This document shows positions 10,591-21,314 of a stretch of 64,000 bases of DNA, piece by piece. The DNA comes from Ischnura elegans. Lineage: Eukaryota > Arthropoda > Insecta > Odonata > Coenagrionidae. The position numbers and the translations under genes are program-made. Position 1 is the first letter of the stretch. Every line of letters starts with the position of its first letter. The notes beneath the pieces were generated by a model. That model was not told the origin of the DNA. It made no database searches and saw only the letters and a list, made by a program, of their open reading frames with translations. The stretch is from positions 868,001 through 932,000 of the forward strand of contig NC_060258.1 in the NCBI RefSeq assembly GCF_921293095.1, given 5' to 3'.

Positions 10591-13079
10591 GTGATTGATT
10601 CTTTTTTCATTGTAAGCCCTGTGAAATCAGTCACGCAAGCAGATATTAACTTGTTCGTGTTGATTTACCATGTAGCCCGGCCTTAATAGTTTCAAGTTCA
10701 TATCATCGAGAATGAAAAATTTAGCAAAATGTTTGTATTTGTGGGCTCAACAGATTATAGCAATAGAAAAAGTAACTAAATCTTGTATTTGATGAATCAC
10801 TTGCCACAAAGGGCAAAGTATAATGCTTAGTGACTCCAACAAAGTATTGCGTGCCAAATTTTCGAAAAAGCAATTCAGTTAGAGATCAAAATTTAATGGA
10901 GCATTAAAGTTTTTAATGAATAATATTAAATGTTATGAAAGGACCTTTACAATGATCGACAGAGCAGTGATAAATGTTCAGCATTCAACAAAATACATGA
11001 ATTGATTAATTTTTGCAAGTATAACCCGTAAATTTGATGTTTGAATTGAATGAAACAAATATCTTGAATTCTATATTCTTTGAGTTATCACAGACAGTTC
11101 CATCTGGTTTTAGTTTTAGCTCATTATAACGTTAATAACCCGGCGTTTCCCGCACGAGATTCCCGATCGAGGTTACTCGAGTGGGGTGCTCCTGACACCA
11201 CGTAGAACATTGGAAAAAATGGGTTGGACAATATTTTTATTGAAAAAATTACCAGGATTTATTTTATAAGTATAGCATCAATGAACCTATAATGGGTCAT
11301 ACCATAAAAGATAAACAATTAAATTATGGTTGTTATCAGTGCCCAAATACAATACAATAAAGGTGAGCAAATGGAATTAGATTTTATAGTGAAGGAATCT
11401 AATAGAAGGGAAAAAATTAACTTTAAGTTTACCATTTAATCATCTGAAAGTACTTATTATGATTTAAATCAATTTTTGCTTGCAGTTTTAATGTGTATGG
11501 AGAGTGTCACGGCAGAGGTGACTCACATTTTCCCAGAAAAATGATGCTCGATTATAGTGTTGACAAGTCTGAAACAATGGCCACTGTGCCTTGGTGTTCC
11601 ATCTGAGAAATTTTTGTTCACACTTCCAATACGTGCCTGATAATACTTGGATTATCCTGAGATTATACTTGGGGGTGGTGTTCCCCCCAAAATTTATAGC
11701 CTAATCCTCATCTGTCTCCTACAAAATTTACTTACTTCCTCAGAATCTTCAGTATGCACTGTGAATAATGTTATCATGGCATTAGCACGGCAGTCCTTTT
11801 TCGCCACGTGCTGACTCATATTTCCGTAACTTATGAATTTTCGTAGTCTAGGTTCTCAATGAACATAAGCACATATTGATATTTTTACACTTTATGTTCC
11901 TCGTCAGTGATCCTTAGAAATTTTCTTACAGTCCTTGGAAATATAAATCATATAGCTCATGCACATCCAATTATTGCACGAGCAACAGAACAATTTTGTT
12001 TTAATGTCTTTATTCTGCGGACGTATGATACATCTACCACTTCTTCCTTCTCTTTGCTTCATAGCACTTTCACATGTTGATAAATGAGCAAAATAAGCTG
12101 TTTACTTTTCAGCTCATTTGAGATCATTTTATTTCCGATCTCCTCCTTATTAATGACTACCAACTCCCTCAAATTTTTTTGCAGGAATTTTGATCTATGC
12201 ATCTTGCTTCCTGGATTTACGTTATTGTACAGACTGTCCCAATGGTGGTGCGTCATTTTTGACCTCTAATTTTAGCAACTTCCACTCCAGCAATATTCGT
12301 GAAAATTGGCATACTTATAGGGAAAGGTCCTAAGTTTTGTTGAATTCAAGCAAAATTTTAGAATTTTGACCTTTCAATGTGGGCCCAAACCAAAATTATG
12401 AATTTGCCTTATGGGGTTTCAATGTTAAAAAAAATCGAGATAGGAAAAAGTCAGAATTTCATTTATCAGAATATCAATTCTTAGGTTTTCGGATACGAAG
12501 AAACCGAAAATAACACTTTCATTCACGAAAATTCAACTGTTGACCCAGTAAGGTCACGGTCAAGAACATAAGGGTGCCTTAGTCATTTTTGCAGTTCATT
12601 TATCAGTATTGTTGATTTTTTGACCTCCGTAGGTCATAATGGGAGTCAAAGATCATGAAGGCATGCTTTTGATATATATCAACGAAACTAATGTCCCCAA
12701 CCAAAAGGGTGACCAAGTGAGTGAATAGTGCCCATTTTGTTAAGTCGTTAACCTCCTGAGGTCATATGGTGGCCCACATTCACTGAGGTTTGCACAAAAA
12801 TATCCAGGGAATTAACCCGCTAGCTGGAAGGTTTTCAAGGTTGTCCCAAGACATTAGAGCGGTAAACACCATGCTAAATTAAAGGTTTAAAATGTGTTCT
12901 GATGGGTGGTACCATTCCCATTTCAATGTTACTTAATTAGTGATTAAGTAAGGGATGTTCGGTTGAGTTGAGCCAATTTCAAACTTAATTGTATGTTATA
13001 ATGAAAGTAAAATTTTGGTTTATATTAATGAGAAAGTCAAAGTCATATGTGTAAATAATAATAAAAAAAAATATAAAGC
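10591..13079. other. Intergenic, no gene seen
   Basis: The first 150 bases repeat the post-exon-2 intron of ZAD copy 1. The rest is AT-rich without a supported frame. Short frames on both strands at 12059-12269 overlap each other and lack coding character. Confidence 0.4.
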
Positions 13080-14110
13080 ACCCATTATTCAATGTGCCCT
13101 CCCTCCCGTGCCAGGCATAATTTAATTCACTTGAAAAATGATCCAGTAAAAACGTCCTCGAGCATAATTGGGGTAATAAACTCTGCACATCTCATTATTT
13201 CTCTTTTTTGTTCTACAACATTATTAAATGTTTTTTTATACCCTCACTGTTTTAAAAATCCCCGTAAAAAGAAATCGCATGGAGTGAGGTTGGGGTTTCT
13301 TGGTGGCCACTCAACTTCTGTCTCCATGGACGATTTCCAAACTTCTCTTTCAGCACATTGAGGTCTGCCTTAGACCTGTGTGCAGGAGCTCCATCCTGCT
13401 GCAACCACACTTCCTCAGCATTTCCGAAGTTTTTAAAACCCAATATCCCGAAAAGGCTTTCCTCCAGCATAGCCTGATAGGTGTCTGTCCTCACGTTCTT
13501 TTTTTGAAAAAGTATGTCCCAAAAACATGGCCAGCTGTAATGGCCACTAACACCATTACACCATTTCAGTTTAACGACCACTCACTCTATGCCTTGGGAT
13601 AACTTGTCACCCAGTATCGCGCGTGGGTTGAAAAAACAGCACCATTTTAAAAAAATATTGGTTCGTCCGTAAGCATAAGCTGAAGCATTAAGGCAGTGGA
13701 TGAATTTCATTTTTAATTTAGATACATCATACAAGTTGATATAATATTATCAAAAGACATTATGAGCAAAGAAAAATAACATGAAACAACTGAATGTATA
13801 AGATACTAACCTGAAATGTGATCAAAGGGTTTTCATTAAGCTTGTCAATCATCCAGTTGCTGAAATGGTTTCAATAGCCATGATCTCCTTCATGAAGCTC
13901 CTGCACCATTCTCACTTTATAAGGCTTCAAGTTCAGAATTTTTAAAGCGAGTTGTAACACAGATCTGGAAATGTCCAATGAAAGTGCACGACGGTGGATG
14001 GATCTTGATGGCTAAAGAACTGAAGCCACAACTGCGTTTCTGTGCTTTGATAAGATTGTTGGGTGCCCTTTACAATTCCTCTTCTTAAGATGTTCCACAT
14101 GAAAGTAATA
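13080..14110 (-). mobile_element. Tc1/mariner-superfamily transposase relic
   Basis: On the minus strand the C-terminal half is readable. It has W-L-Q-Q-D-G-A-P-A-H (second catalytic Asp region), then W-P-P-R-N-P-N-L-T-P-C-D-F-F-L-R-G (third catalytic position, Asp), and a glycine-H-I-E tail near 13100. The piece upstream at 13800-14060 reads like the N-terminal region (K-P-Y-K-V-R-M-V-Q-E-L-H-E-G-D). Several frameshifts and stops break the frame. Terminal inverted repeats were not identified. Confidence 0.8.
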
Positions 14111-15343
14111 GCACTCATCACTAGAATTTCTATTTCTAAAACTCTATTTTAATGAAATATTCATTTTTACATTAAAGGAGAAATAATCTTATCGCAACAT
14201 TAGTGCGTAAAAATAGCTTGTGGGAGCTCTGTACCATCTTACTAAGAGGCCATCATTAGTCATTTCTCGTGAGCTGATCATTTTTTACTTTTATTTCAGA
14301 GGGGGTTTTCATTTATACAGGCCTTCGCAATTTTGGCATGCAATCTGAGGGATCACTGCATTTTTTAATTTCTAATACATTCAAAATTACTATTTTAAAT
14401 GTAAATAATTATCGCTATGGTCTCATTTTGGAGTAATAAGGACATAAAAGTCTTAAAAATTAACTTTTTTTATTAAATATTTACTAGAGGACCTGGTAAA
14501 CCTCACATAACCTTCATTTCTCAAGCTATTTATAGAAAAATCATTTCTTCGTTCATCTTGTAAAAATCTGCCGGCTAAAGTGACCTTCTCCCAACCATGG
14601 AACGGATTATATTATCATTATGTTATGAATAATTATATAAACAAATTGGCACCTACCTTTAATTTTTTGGATAGTGCTGTTCATGGGTTATCTCTGTTGA
14701 ATGTGATTATTTAATATTACTTGCTTACGTTTGGATTTCAAATAGTTCTGATGAAGAAGCATTTGCAGTTCTTGAACATTAGTTTGCTTTACTGTTGGCT
14801 CGTGTGCACAACACCTACAAGCTTTCGTATCTGGATTCCCCGTGGGGGTAGAGGCTAGCCAGTGTGTTCAGCTTAGAATCCTTTACCTTCATCTTCATCT
14901 CGTGATCCTATGTCTCAGTAATCTCACCATAAATCACAACCAATCCGGAGGAAAAAAGTAAAAAGTTATATCTATCCTTCTTATCTATTACGTTCAGTTG
15001 AGAGTATCGCAATTATTTTTGCCAGAGCGATGTCTTGCATTATTGTTAATTGGTAATCCCTATGCTTCCATTTTTTATAAGGCACTATTGATTAGTTAAG
15101 CCCATTCTCTGTGCGTTAAAAGGCCTCTTTTTAAGCCACAGGATGAGCCTACATTGTGCAAATAGCATCTGACAAATTGATGCACCATTTTTTTCTTAAA
15201 TTCCTGCTATTTGAGAAGTGTTATTGTATCATTTGCGATTGAGATTTCTGTGAGTTAAAAAAGGCATGAGAGAAAAGTTTGCTTTAAAAAAGTATAAAAA
15301 TTTTCCCATGTCAGTAACAAACTTAATTTATTTTACGTTTCAG
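14111..15343. other. Intergenic, no gene seen
   Basis: AT-rich sequence; nothing recognisable on either strand. Confidence 0.35.
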
Positions 15344-15423
15344 GAATGCCTTCTCTGTATTGGAAATAGGAGAGCCAAGGAAGGAGCATTTACAGATTTC
15401 AACCATTTTGCCTAATCTATTGG
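15344..15423 (+). other. Candidate upstream exon of the ankyrin gene
   Basis: An 80-base segment lies between a good acceptor (acgtttcag) and a strong donor (GTAAGT at 15424). One frame is open throughout (N-A-F-S-V-L-E-I-G-E-P-R-K-E-H-L). If spliced to the next good acceptor at 21177, that frame continues open for about 50 more codons and ends just after the ATG at 21315, in another frame. It may be 5' untranslated leader or a short upstream frame. The link to 21177 is inference. Confidence 0.4.
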
Positions 15424-16889
15424 GTAAGTAGTTTCAAATACATTTATTCCATGCTTTTCTTTGAATTATCCATTACTGCATGATTGCCTTACTTTAATTG
15501 AGCATGCCTTTCAAGTGAAACATTTTATCTTATACAATCGACCAACAGAGATTTAACATCATATACGTTAAGGATGGAGAGCAAGTATTTCATTTGTTGT
15601 ATCCTAAAAAGGTTTTTCACCACAGTGTACCTCTTACTTACTCCATAGTTGCAGAACATTGTTCCAAAAATTTATTTCAAATGTTTTCCACCAATTTCTA
15701 TTCCACGAGACGTAGTGCTATCGCAAAAAGATATGTACGAAATAACTTTTTAACTGCCTCAATCAGAGGTTAGCATTAGTCAGTTCTTATGATCTGAATA
15801 TTTTTAGCTTTTGGATAAAGTGCTGTTAAAATCTATCATATACACTCATCTTACTATCGAGAATATCTACCATATCATTTTTAAAACAATCGGTGTTACT
15901 TTAAATATTTTAGAAAGGCCATATGTTACTGTAAAAATGGAGAAAATATTGGGCCGGTGGCCTTGCTAATAATTTATACATAAAATGTGTTTAATTATTC
16001 TGCAAATATTACGAGAGAAAAACTGTTAGAAAAATGAAATAGAGATAAAGGACGTCCTGAAATGGCATAATTCCCAATTTTACTATTTCATTTCCTCAGA
16101 GAGGCAGAAAAACAAAATTTTCCTAGCAACCAAAAGGAAACAGTACCAACTGTAATAATTAAATTTTAAAAATTGATTAGCATCAATTTCAAAGTCTGGC
16201 TGAACATAGGAAAGTCTAGCAAGTGTGACACCTGAAGTTCTATTTCATTATATGCAATTATTACAATCCTAAATAACCCAGATAATTTTCGTGAACAAAA
16301 TTACGCTCAGTTTGAAAGTTAAAGATACAATCTTCAGTGAGCTACTTTTCATGGTGAGGTGATAGAGAATAATTCTGAAAGGGGATAAGACTATTTAGAC
16401 ATCTCCGTTACCGTTGGGAATGGTTCAAAGAATGGTACACTGCGCTCCCGACGGAAGTACTCCAGAGCACTTGTCCACAGGCGATACTTTCAATACGAGA
16501 ATTTCTTTTCTGAGCGGTCAAGAGCAAAGTCAAAATGGCGAAATGAACAAGGGCAGGCTAGCTGTATTATGAGATTGAGGAGATGGTTCGTTGAATATTA
16601 ATGGTTATTGTGGAATATAATTCGAATAAACTTCATTTCAAATGTCGTGGTTCCACAAAGTAAAACAAGAAACTTTGGACTGCATTTCTCACACCCACCC
16701 CCGCATACCTCTTCTTAAATAAAGTCAGTATGTTAGTGAAGTAAAAAGTGGGTACTCTACGGTTTACACACTTGCAATATATTTACTAATTATGGCTAAC
16801 AACTATTATAAAACATATATCCTTTTAAATTATTTTTCTATCCCGCTTTCCTTCAGATTTTAATTTGTGGCATGAGATGATGTGTCTAA
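15424..16889. other. Intronic or intergenic, no gene seen
   Basis: AT-rich sequence without a supported coding frame. It would be the first part of a long intron if the exon at 15344 belongs to the gene at 21315. Confidence 0.35.
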
Positions 16890-17503
16890 CAGGGTCCCCA
16901 CTCAACCGTGAAAACCTTAAAACCGTGAATAAGCCCTGAATTACGTCTACCATGAAAAAACCTGGAATAGCCATGAAACCTTAGAAATCTCTCAAACTTG
17001 ATTGTAGAACTAGGATTAGCGGATCGAAAGAAAAATCTCTCTTTCGATCATGTTTCAAAGCCGAGTCACATGCAGTTACTGTCCACACATTTTTCTGCAC
17101 ACGTGTATTCGAAGCACAATTATTAATTGGTCCATATGCCATGACAGCATATTGACCTTAAGCCTGCGATTGGAAGACATTTACCCTGGCAAAAAATCGG
17201 GCACTTCTTCTCTCCTTCCTGCCACCCTGCTCCCTCCATTTTCCCATGCACACCCTTTAGCCAAAGTTGAATTTTGCTAGCTGTAGTAGACGTCATAAGA
17301 GATAGCGCTTTCATTTCTGCGTTTGCATTGAAGGCATCTTTTGCATTTGTTACATTTTTAGTTAATGTTTGGCCGATAATTGGTACATGATCAACATTTC
17401 TGCTTAAAATGCCTGATCTAAAAATGGTGAATTTGATGACATTTAGACTGTGAAAACCTGGAAAAACCGTGAATTTTGTGATGAAGTTTGAGTGGAAACC
17501 CTG
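16890..17503. mobile_element. Non-autonomous DNA transposon (MITE), hAT-like ends
   Basis: The left end 'cagggtccccactcaa' faces the complement of the right end 'ttgagtggaaaccctg'. Both ends continue with 'ccgtgaa' and 'gtgaaaacct' motifs. The element is 614 bases and is flanked by the direct repeat GTCTAA (16884-16889 and 17504-17509). CAGGG ends fit hAT MITEs, but a 6-bp duplication is shorter than hAT's usual 8 bp, so the superfamily is not certain. There is no transposase frame inside. Confidence 0.7.
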
Positions 17504-18472
17504 GTCTAAATATGTTTTTACAATCCTTTCTACAACTACATATCCCTTTAAATAATTATTGTGGCTTTCTGTGATTAAAGGATGCTTCCAGAGGTATTTG
17601 AGTTTATTTCGTAGGAGATAGGAGAATGTCTATGGAGAGATAGTGCTTGTTATATATTCATTTAAATCACAGTTAAATTAATATTCTACCTGTGAACGCC
17701 AGTGTCTTCTTATATTTGGGATTAAGAGCAACGTACAGAATTAGAGTACAAAATATTCTCTTTATTTCAATAGCAATGTTATTAATATGACATTTTATGA
17801 TTGATACTCAAACCAAAACAAACGCAATGAAATCCATATTGTAAATCTTGTCTTTTTTTAAAGAATCAGGGGGAAACGTGCACCTGCACTCCTCCCCAAA
17901 ATCTGGATATGCACTCTCGATGTCTGAGCATAGTGCAACTAAGGAAATTTTACTCTTTAAAAGGAAACAATTGTATTTTCTGTCCATTTTTCTAGTAAAA
18001 ATATTCAATGTGTAATGAGTGAAAGATAGTAAATTTTTGCTCCAGTATAACTTACACAATATGAGGCAACCTCTAACATCTGTATAGACTTCCATTTTAC
18101 TGAAACAACAGGACAAGATTGTGTGTGTTAATAGGGCCACGAGGGTGAAGAATTTAAATTGTAATTTATGCCATAAAAATCAGATAAGTGAAATATCCAA
18201 TGGCGTTATCCATACGATTCTTTTTTGTTTCAATTCATGTACACCAAGACACTGGTGATGAGAAATTTCCAAGGAGATTAATAGGATATCAGGGGGAGAT
18301 AAGAAGTGGAGTATGTAAGGAAGATAAGCAGGGGTGGTGTGGGGTAATTGGGGCCCTCGGCTGGGGCTCAAGATCTTATCTTCTTAGCCGGGGGGGCCCT
18401 GCCTGCTAATATTGTTTTAAATTCCATGTGCAGAAATGGATTTTGAAGCCATTCTGCATTTACAAATCTATA
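17504..18472. other. Intergenic, with diverged MITE sequence
   Basis: The part at 17720-17910 resembles 2160-2310 ('gagcaacgtacagaatta', 'ttattaatatga', then a 'ccagattttgggga' motif on the minus strand). This is probably a diverged copy of the 'gggcggatccag' MITE family. A 110-codon minus-strand frame at 17808-18140 lies over it and is not credited as a gene. Confidence 0.35.
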
Positions 18473-18561
18473 TCAACACTTTGCGTGCCATGGACGTGAT
18501 ATTACGTCCTTTAGATCTTTCTGAAAATTGCCATGGACGTAATATTATGTCTTTCTATTTA

Positions 18562-19054
18562 CAGCATACTCCCGATTATCCGGCTGCGGTTAATCCGGGT
18601 TGCGGATTATCCGTGCATGATTTTTTTTCACTCGCGCTCAATTTTTCCCGCGATCTTTATTTTAAAAAAAGTACAATCGGACGAAAAATCATCGGAATTA
18701 CTGAATTAATAATAGGATAGACCGGGATTATTATTTCCGTTGGAATCCCTTTCGTAAAATGGAAGCGATCGCGCGCTAGCTGCATTCACGGGAGTACCGT
18801 GTTCCTGTTTTACAAGCCTCGCAGTGCGCGACCGCGCTCCGGTTAAAAGATCGCGAACTGGCGAAGAAACCTCTCATTTAGTCCGGGAAGCACTCAATAA
18901 TAACATAATAACTGCATGAATAGTAATGCATAGTTTGTTTTAGTTAAATTATGAACATTGCAAGACATTTTAGAGAAAGTTTGGGTTATCCGTGTTTTCC
19001 GATTATTCGTGCCGTCTCTCCCCACCATTATCCCGGATAATCGGGAGTGTACTG
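18562..19054. mobile_element. pogo/Tigger-type MITE nested in the piggyBac MITE
   Basis: It starts 'cagcatactcccgattatcc' and ends 'ggataatcgggagtgtactg', with TA on each side (18560-18561 and 19055-19056). The 28-kb copy shows the empty site as TTTAATTGG, so the TA was duplicated on insertion. The 493-base element has only short frames. The 'CAGTACACTCCCGATTATCC' type of terminus is known from pogo/Tigger elements. Confidence 0.8.
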
Positions 19055-19435
19055 TAATTGGCTTTGTACGCGTGAAGCCGCAATATTTCGCTCATTGTAC
19101 TTTCCCACCATATTGCTTAGTGATTCTGTTATTTCAAAAATCAAATCCTCGATGGAATAAGAGTTCTTTTAATGTCTTGAGGACGAAAAGTCCTTTGCAG
19201 CTACTAGCATCCTTATCTTAGGCCACTTGGTGTGAAAATTATTTTGTGGAAAGAACCATTCGTTGAGGGTGCAGTGACCCTTTTTTTCATCCAGGATTTA
19301 TAACGCTTTACTTGGAACAATGCTTTTTTATGATTTCCATGCTTTAAATAGTTCGAATTGATAGTAATTAAAAATTGTTATGCATGATATGGCGGTATAT
19401 CATATGTTGCAATATTTTATATTTCAAAAACAGTA

Positions 19436-19549
19436 AAGTTGATGTGTAGTTTTCCACGGCATTGTCTAGATGATTTCTCCATGTTTCTGGGCTTCACAGC
19501 GTGGATTAAGAAAAATCCACGCGGTGAAGCCCAGAAACATGAAGACATC
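19436..19549. mobile_element. Small foldback insertion, probably Penelope-derived
   Basis: This 114-base insertion is absent from the 28-kb copy and is flanked by the 13-base direct repeat 'ttcaaaaacagta' (19423-19435 and 19550-19562). Its core is a hairpin with 27-base arms (19481-19507 and 19514-19540), one mismatch and a 6-base loop. The arm 'gtttctgggcttcacagcg' resembles the Penelope terminal repeat at 29380-29410 ('gttttcggggttactaccgcg'). Derivation from a Penelope terminal repeat is inference. Confidence 0.6.
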
Positions 19550-19819
19550 TTCAAAAACAGTAGGTTTTCATTGTTAAATTATATATTTATAAATTAGCAA
19601 TAAATGTTATTCAACTCATTCATTAAGAAGAGAAGTGTCATTTTTACTGAAGTATACATAAATATAAATATATTTTTGATGCTAATGTTTTGAAAAATGT
19701 ACAAATTTAGTGAAAATGGCTGGATTTTTCAGTAGGGCTTTAAATTTAGCAACCGGCACTCAAAGCTTAAAAATGGCAATCTTGTAAAAAAAGTACTGTC
19801 AAAAATGAGAATTGCACAG

Positions 19820-20110
19820 CTTATAAAATTCCATTATGTACGTGGGCTGTTTTTCTCAACCTCCAATGGGTCATGATCAGAAGACGAAGTGATTGCTTAA
19901 AAATTATTCCACTGCCAAACATTGAGCACACATGTGGTGTCCTTTCGACATAATCGCCTCGGCGATTGAGGAATTGGTGGTGCCTGTAGACGGGATTTGC
20001 TATACCTTCTTCATAGGATGCTTCCGCCAATTGCTTACATTAATTTTGGCTTTGTCCTGAAGCTCATCGCCCTTTTGAAAATACCTCCATTCTAGCCACA
20101 TCTTCACTTC
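19820..20110 (-). mobile_element. Probable mariner transposase C-terminal relic
   Basis: The minus-strand frame at 19821-20030 contains E-E-G-I-A-N-P-V-Y-R-H and then N-R-R-G-D-Y-V-E-R. The spacing and the G-D-Y-V-E motif are those of mariner transposase C-termini (G-I-x-x-L-x-x-R ... G-D-Y-x-E). The sequence upstream is in other frames. Heavily decayed; no inverted ends found. Confidence 0.45.
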
Positions 20111-20627
20111 AGCGTAAAGATGGAATGATGGAGATAAGAGGATCACCAATTACATATGTACTTCAGTTGGAATCTTTAAAAAGAGGCTATTTTCCATTTT
20201 CAACATATTTCAAGGTTATTCAGTCGATTCAGTAGTCCCATGGTTAAGTAAAGTAACATAATTTAAGTGATGGTGTATAAGGGGAAGATTATTGAGAACT
20301 CAGGTAATTTGCATTTCTTAGAAGAGAAAAGGAAGTGAGGAGGAAAACCTGGTGCAAGCATGCTTTCAATGAATGGCACCATGGGGAATAAGACTGCGTT
20401 TCATTTGACAAAAGTAATATTATACTTGAATTGCCGTCCAGAAAGTAACCAAGCAAATATTGATAATTTTATGATGTATTTCCACCTATGCTGGCATTCG
20501 CCATTAAGAAGTTAATCAGGAACACTTTTTTCAATTTTAATACAAGAGGAAAGGCACACTTACGATTACTTATGATCTTACTTTAGGAAGGAATACACTT
20601 TTCCACAACATTTCAATGTGTATGATG

Positions 20628-20655
20628 CGTTTCGGCTCACAGTGTCATCATCTGG
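20628..20655 (-). other. Hammerhead-ribozyme-like relic (Penelope terminal repeat)
   Basis: On the minus strand the sequence reads CCAGATGATGACACTG, then TGAGCCGAAACG. This is close to the hammerhead core CUGAUGA - stem II - GAAAC found in terminal repeats of Penelope-like elements. One core base (U of CUGA) is changed and stem II is imperfect, so catalytic activity is unlikely. No reverse transcriptase or GIY-YIG remnant was recognised next to it. Confidence 0.4.
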
Positions 20656-21176
20656 TACAAGAATTGTACATTAAATATTGAGGAAATGTGTTACCGTCTT
20701 CATTTTAAATATTTCAAACTTCCACCAAGTAGCACCTGCATCTGACAAATTTCTTCAGTTGTTCTAATTAATTTCTTTCTCTTCTCCTTTTTTCATCAGC
20801 CTATTTTCCCATATTATCATGTCACATCATAGATTTTCGTGCATATCGTCTCTATTTTCATTCTAACCTCACTTCCCTCATTATTAGAGGTTCCGTAATA
20901 AACGATCAGTACTCCTGCTTGGTAGAAAACTGTCCTGACATTTTTGGCGTAGCTATATCTATTTTGGTCTCCAGCAGAATTACTTCCTCATAAAAACGAT
21001 GGTTGTAAGTAATTGAATTTCAAAAATGCCATTCCATATCATTTCCTTTTTAATCTGCATTGCATAGTAAGCGAGATATTTTTTCTTGGGTCACGCTAGT
21101 GCTAGTTGTTATGTTCCCACACTGCTATTGACAAATTTTAAGATAATAATTTGATGTTTTCTCTTTTTCTTTGCAG

Positions 21177-21314
21177 TACACATTTATTCTTTTCGAACCA
21201 ACGCTGAGATCGTGTGTTGCTCCTTCGTGACCATTGCCACCACGCCTGCTTTATACAGCCAACTTCTTCTGAATCCACTTCTGCTCAAATTAATTATTTC
21301 TTTTTTCTCCAATC
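21177..21314 (+). other. 5' leader of the ankyrin-like gene
   Basis: A polypyrimidine tract and 'tttctttgcag' end at 21176, marking a strong acceptor 138 bases before the ATG. The ORF upstream of the ATG in the same frame is closed, so the leader is untranslated in the main frame. Another frame stays open from the acceptor to just past the ATG. Confidence 0.55.

Larger units (their letters stand above)
18473..19770. mobile_element. piggyBac-type MITE, copy A, carrying two nested insertions
   Basis: The ends are CACTTTGCGTGCC after TCAA (a decayed TTAA) at 18473, and GGCACTCAAAG followed by TTAA at 19767-19770. The sequence is the reverse complement of the element at 28138-28820 apart from two insertions: 18562-19054 and 19436-19549. 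It contains repeated 'gccatggacgt.atatta' motifs near one end. TTAA flanks and CACTT ends are typical of piggyBac relatives. No transposase is present. Confidence 0.8.

Noticed and set aside
17808-18140. 110-codon minus-strand frame
   Set aside because: Lies over MITE-like sequence, has no domain and no splice context.
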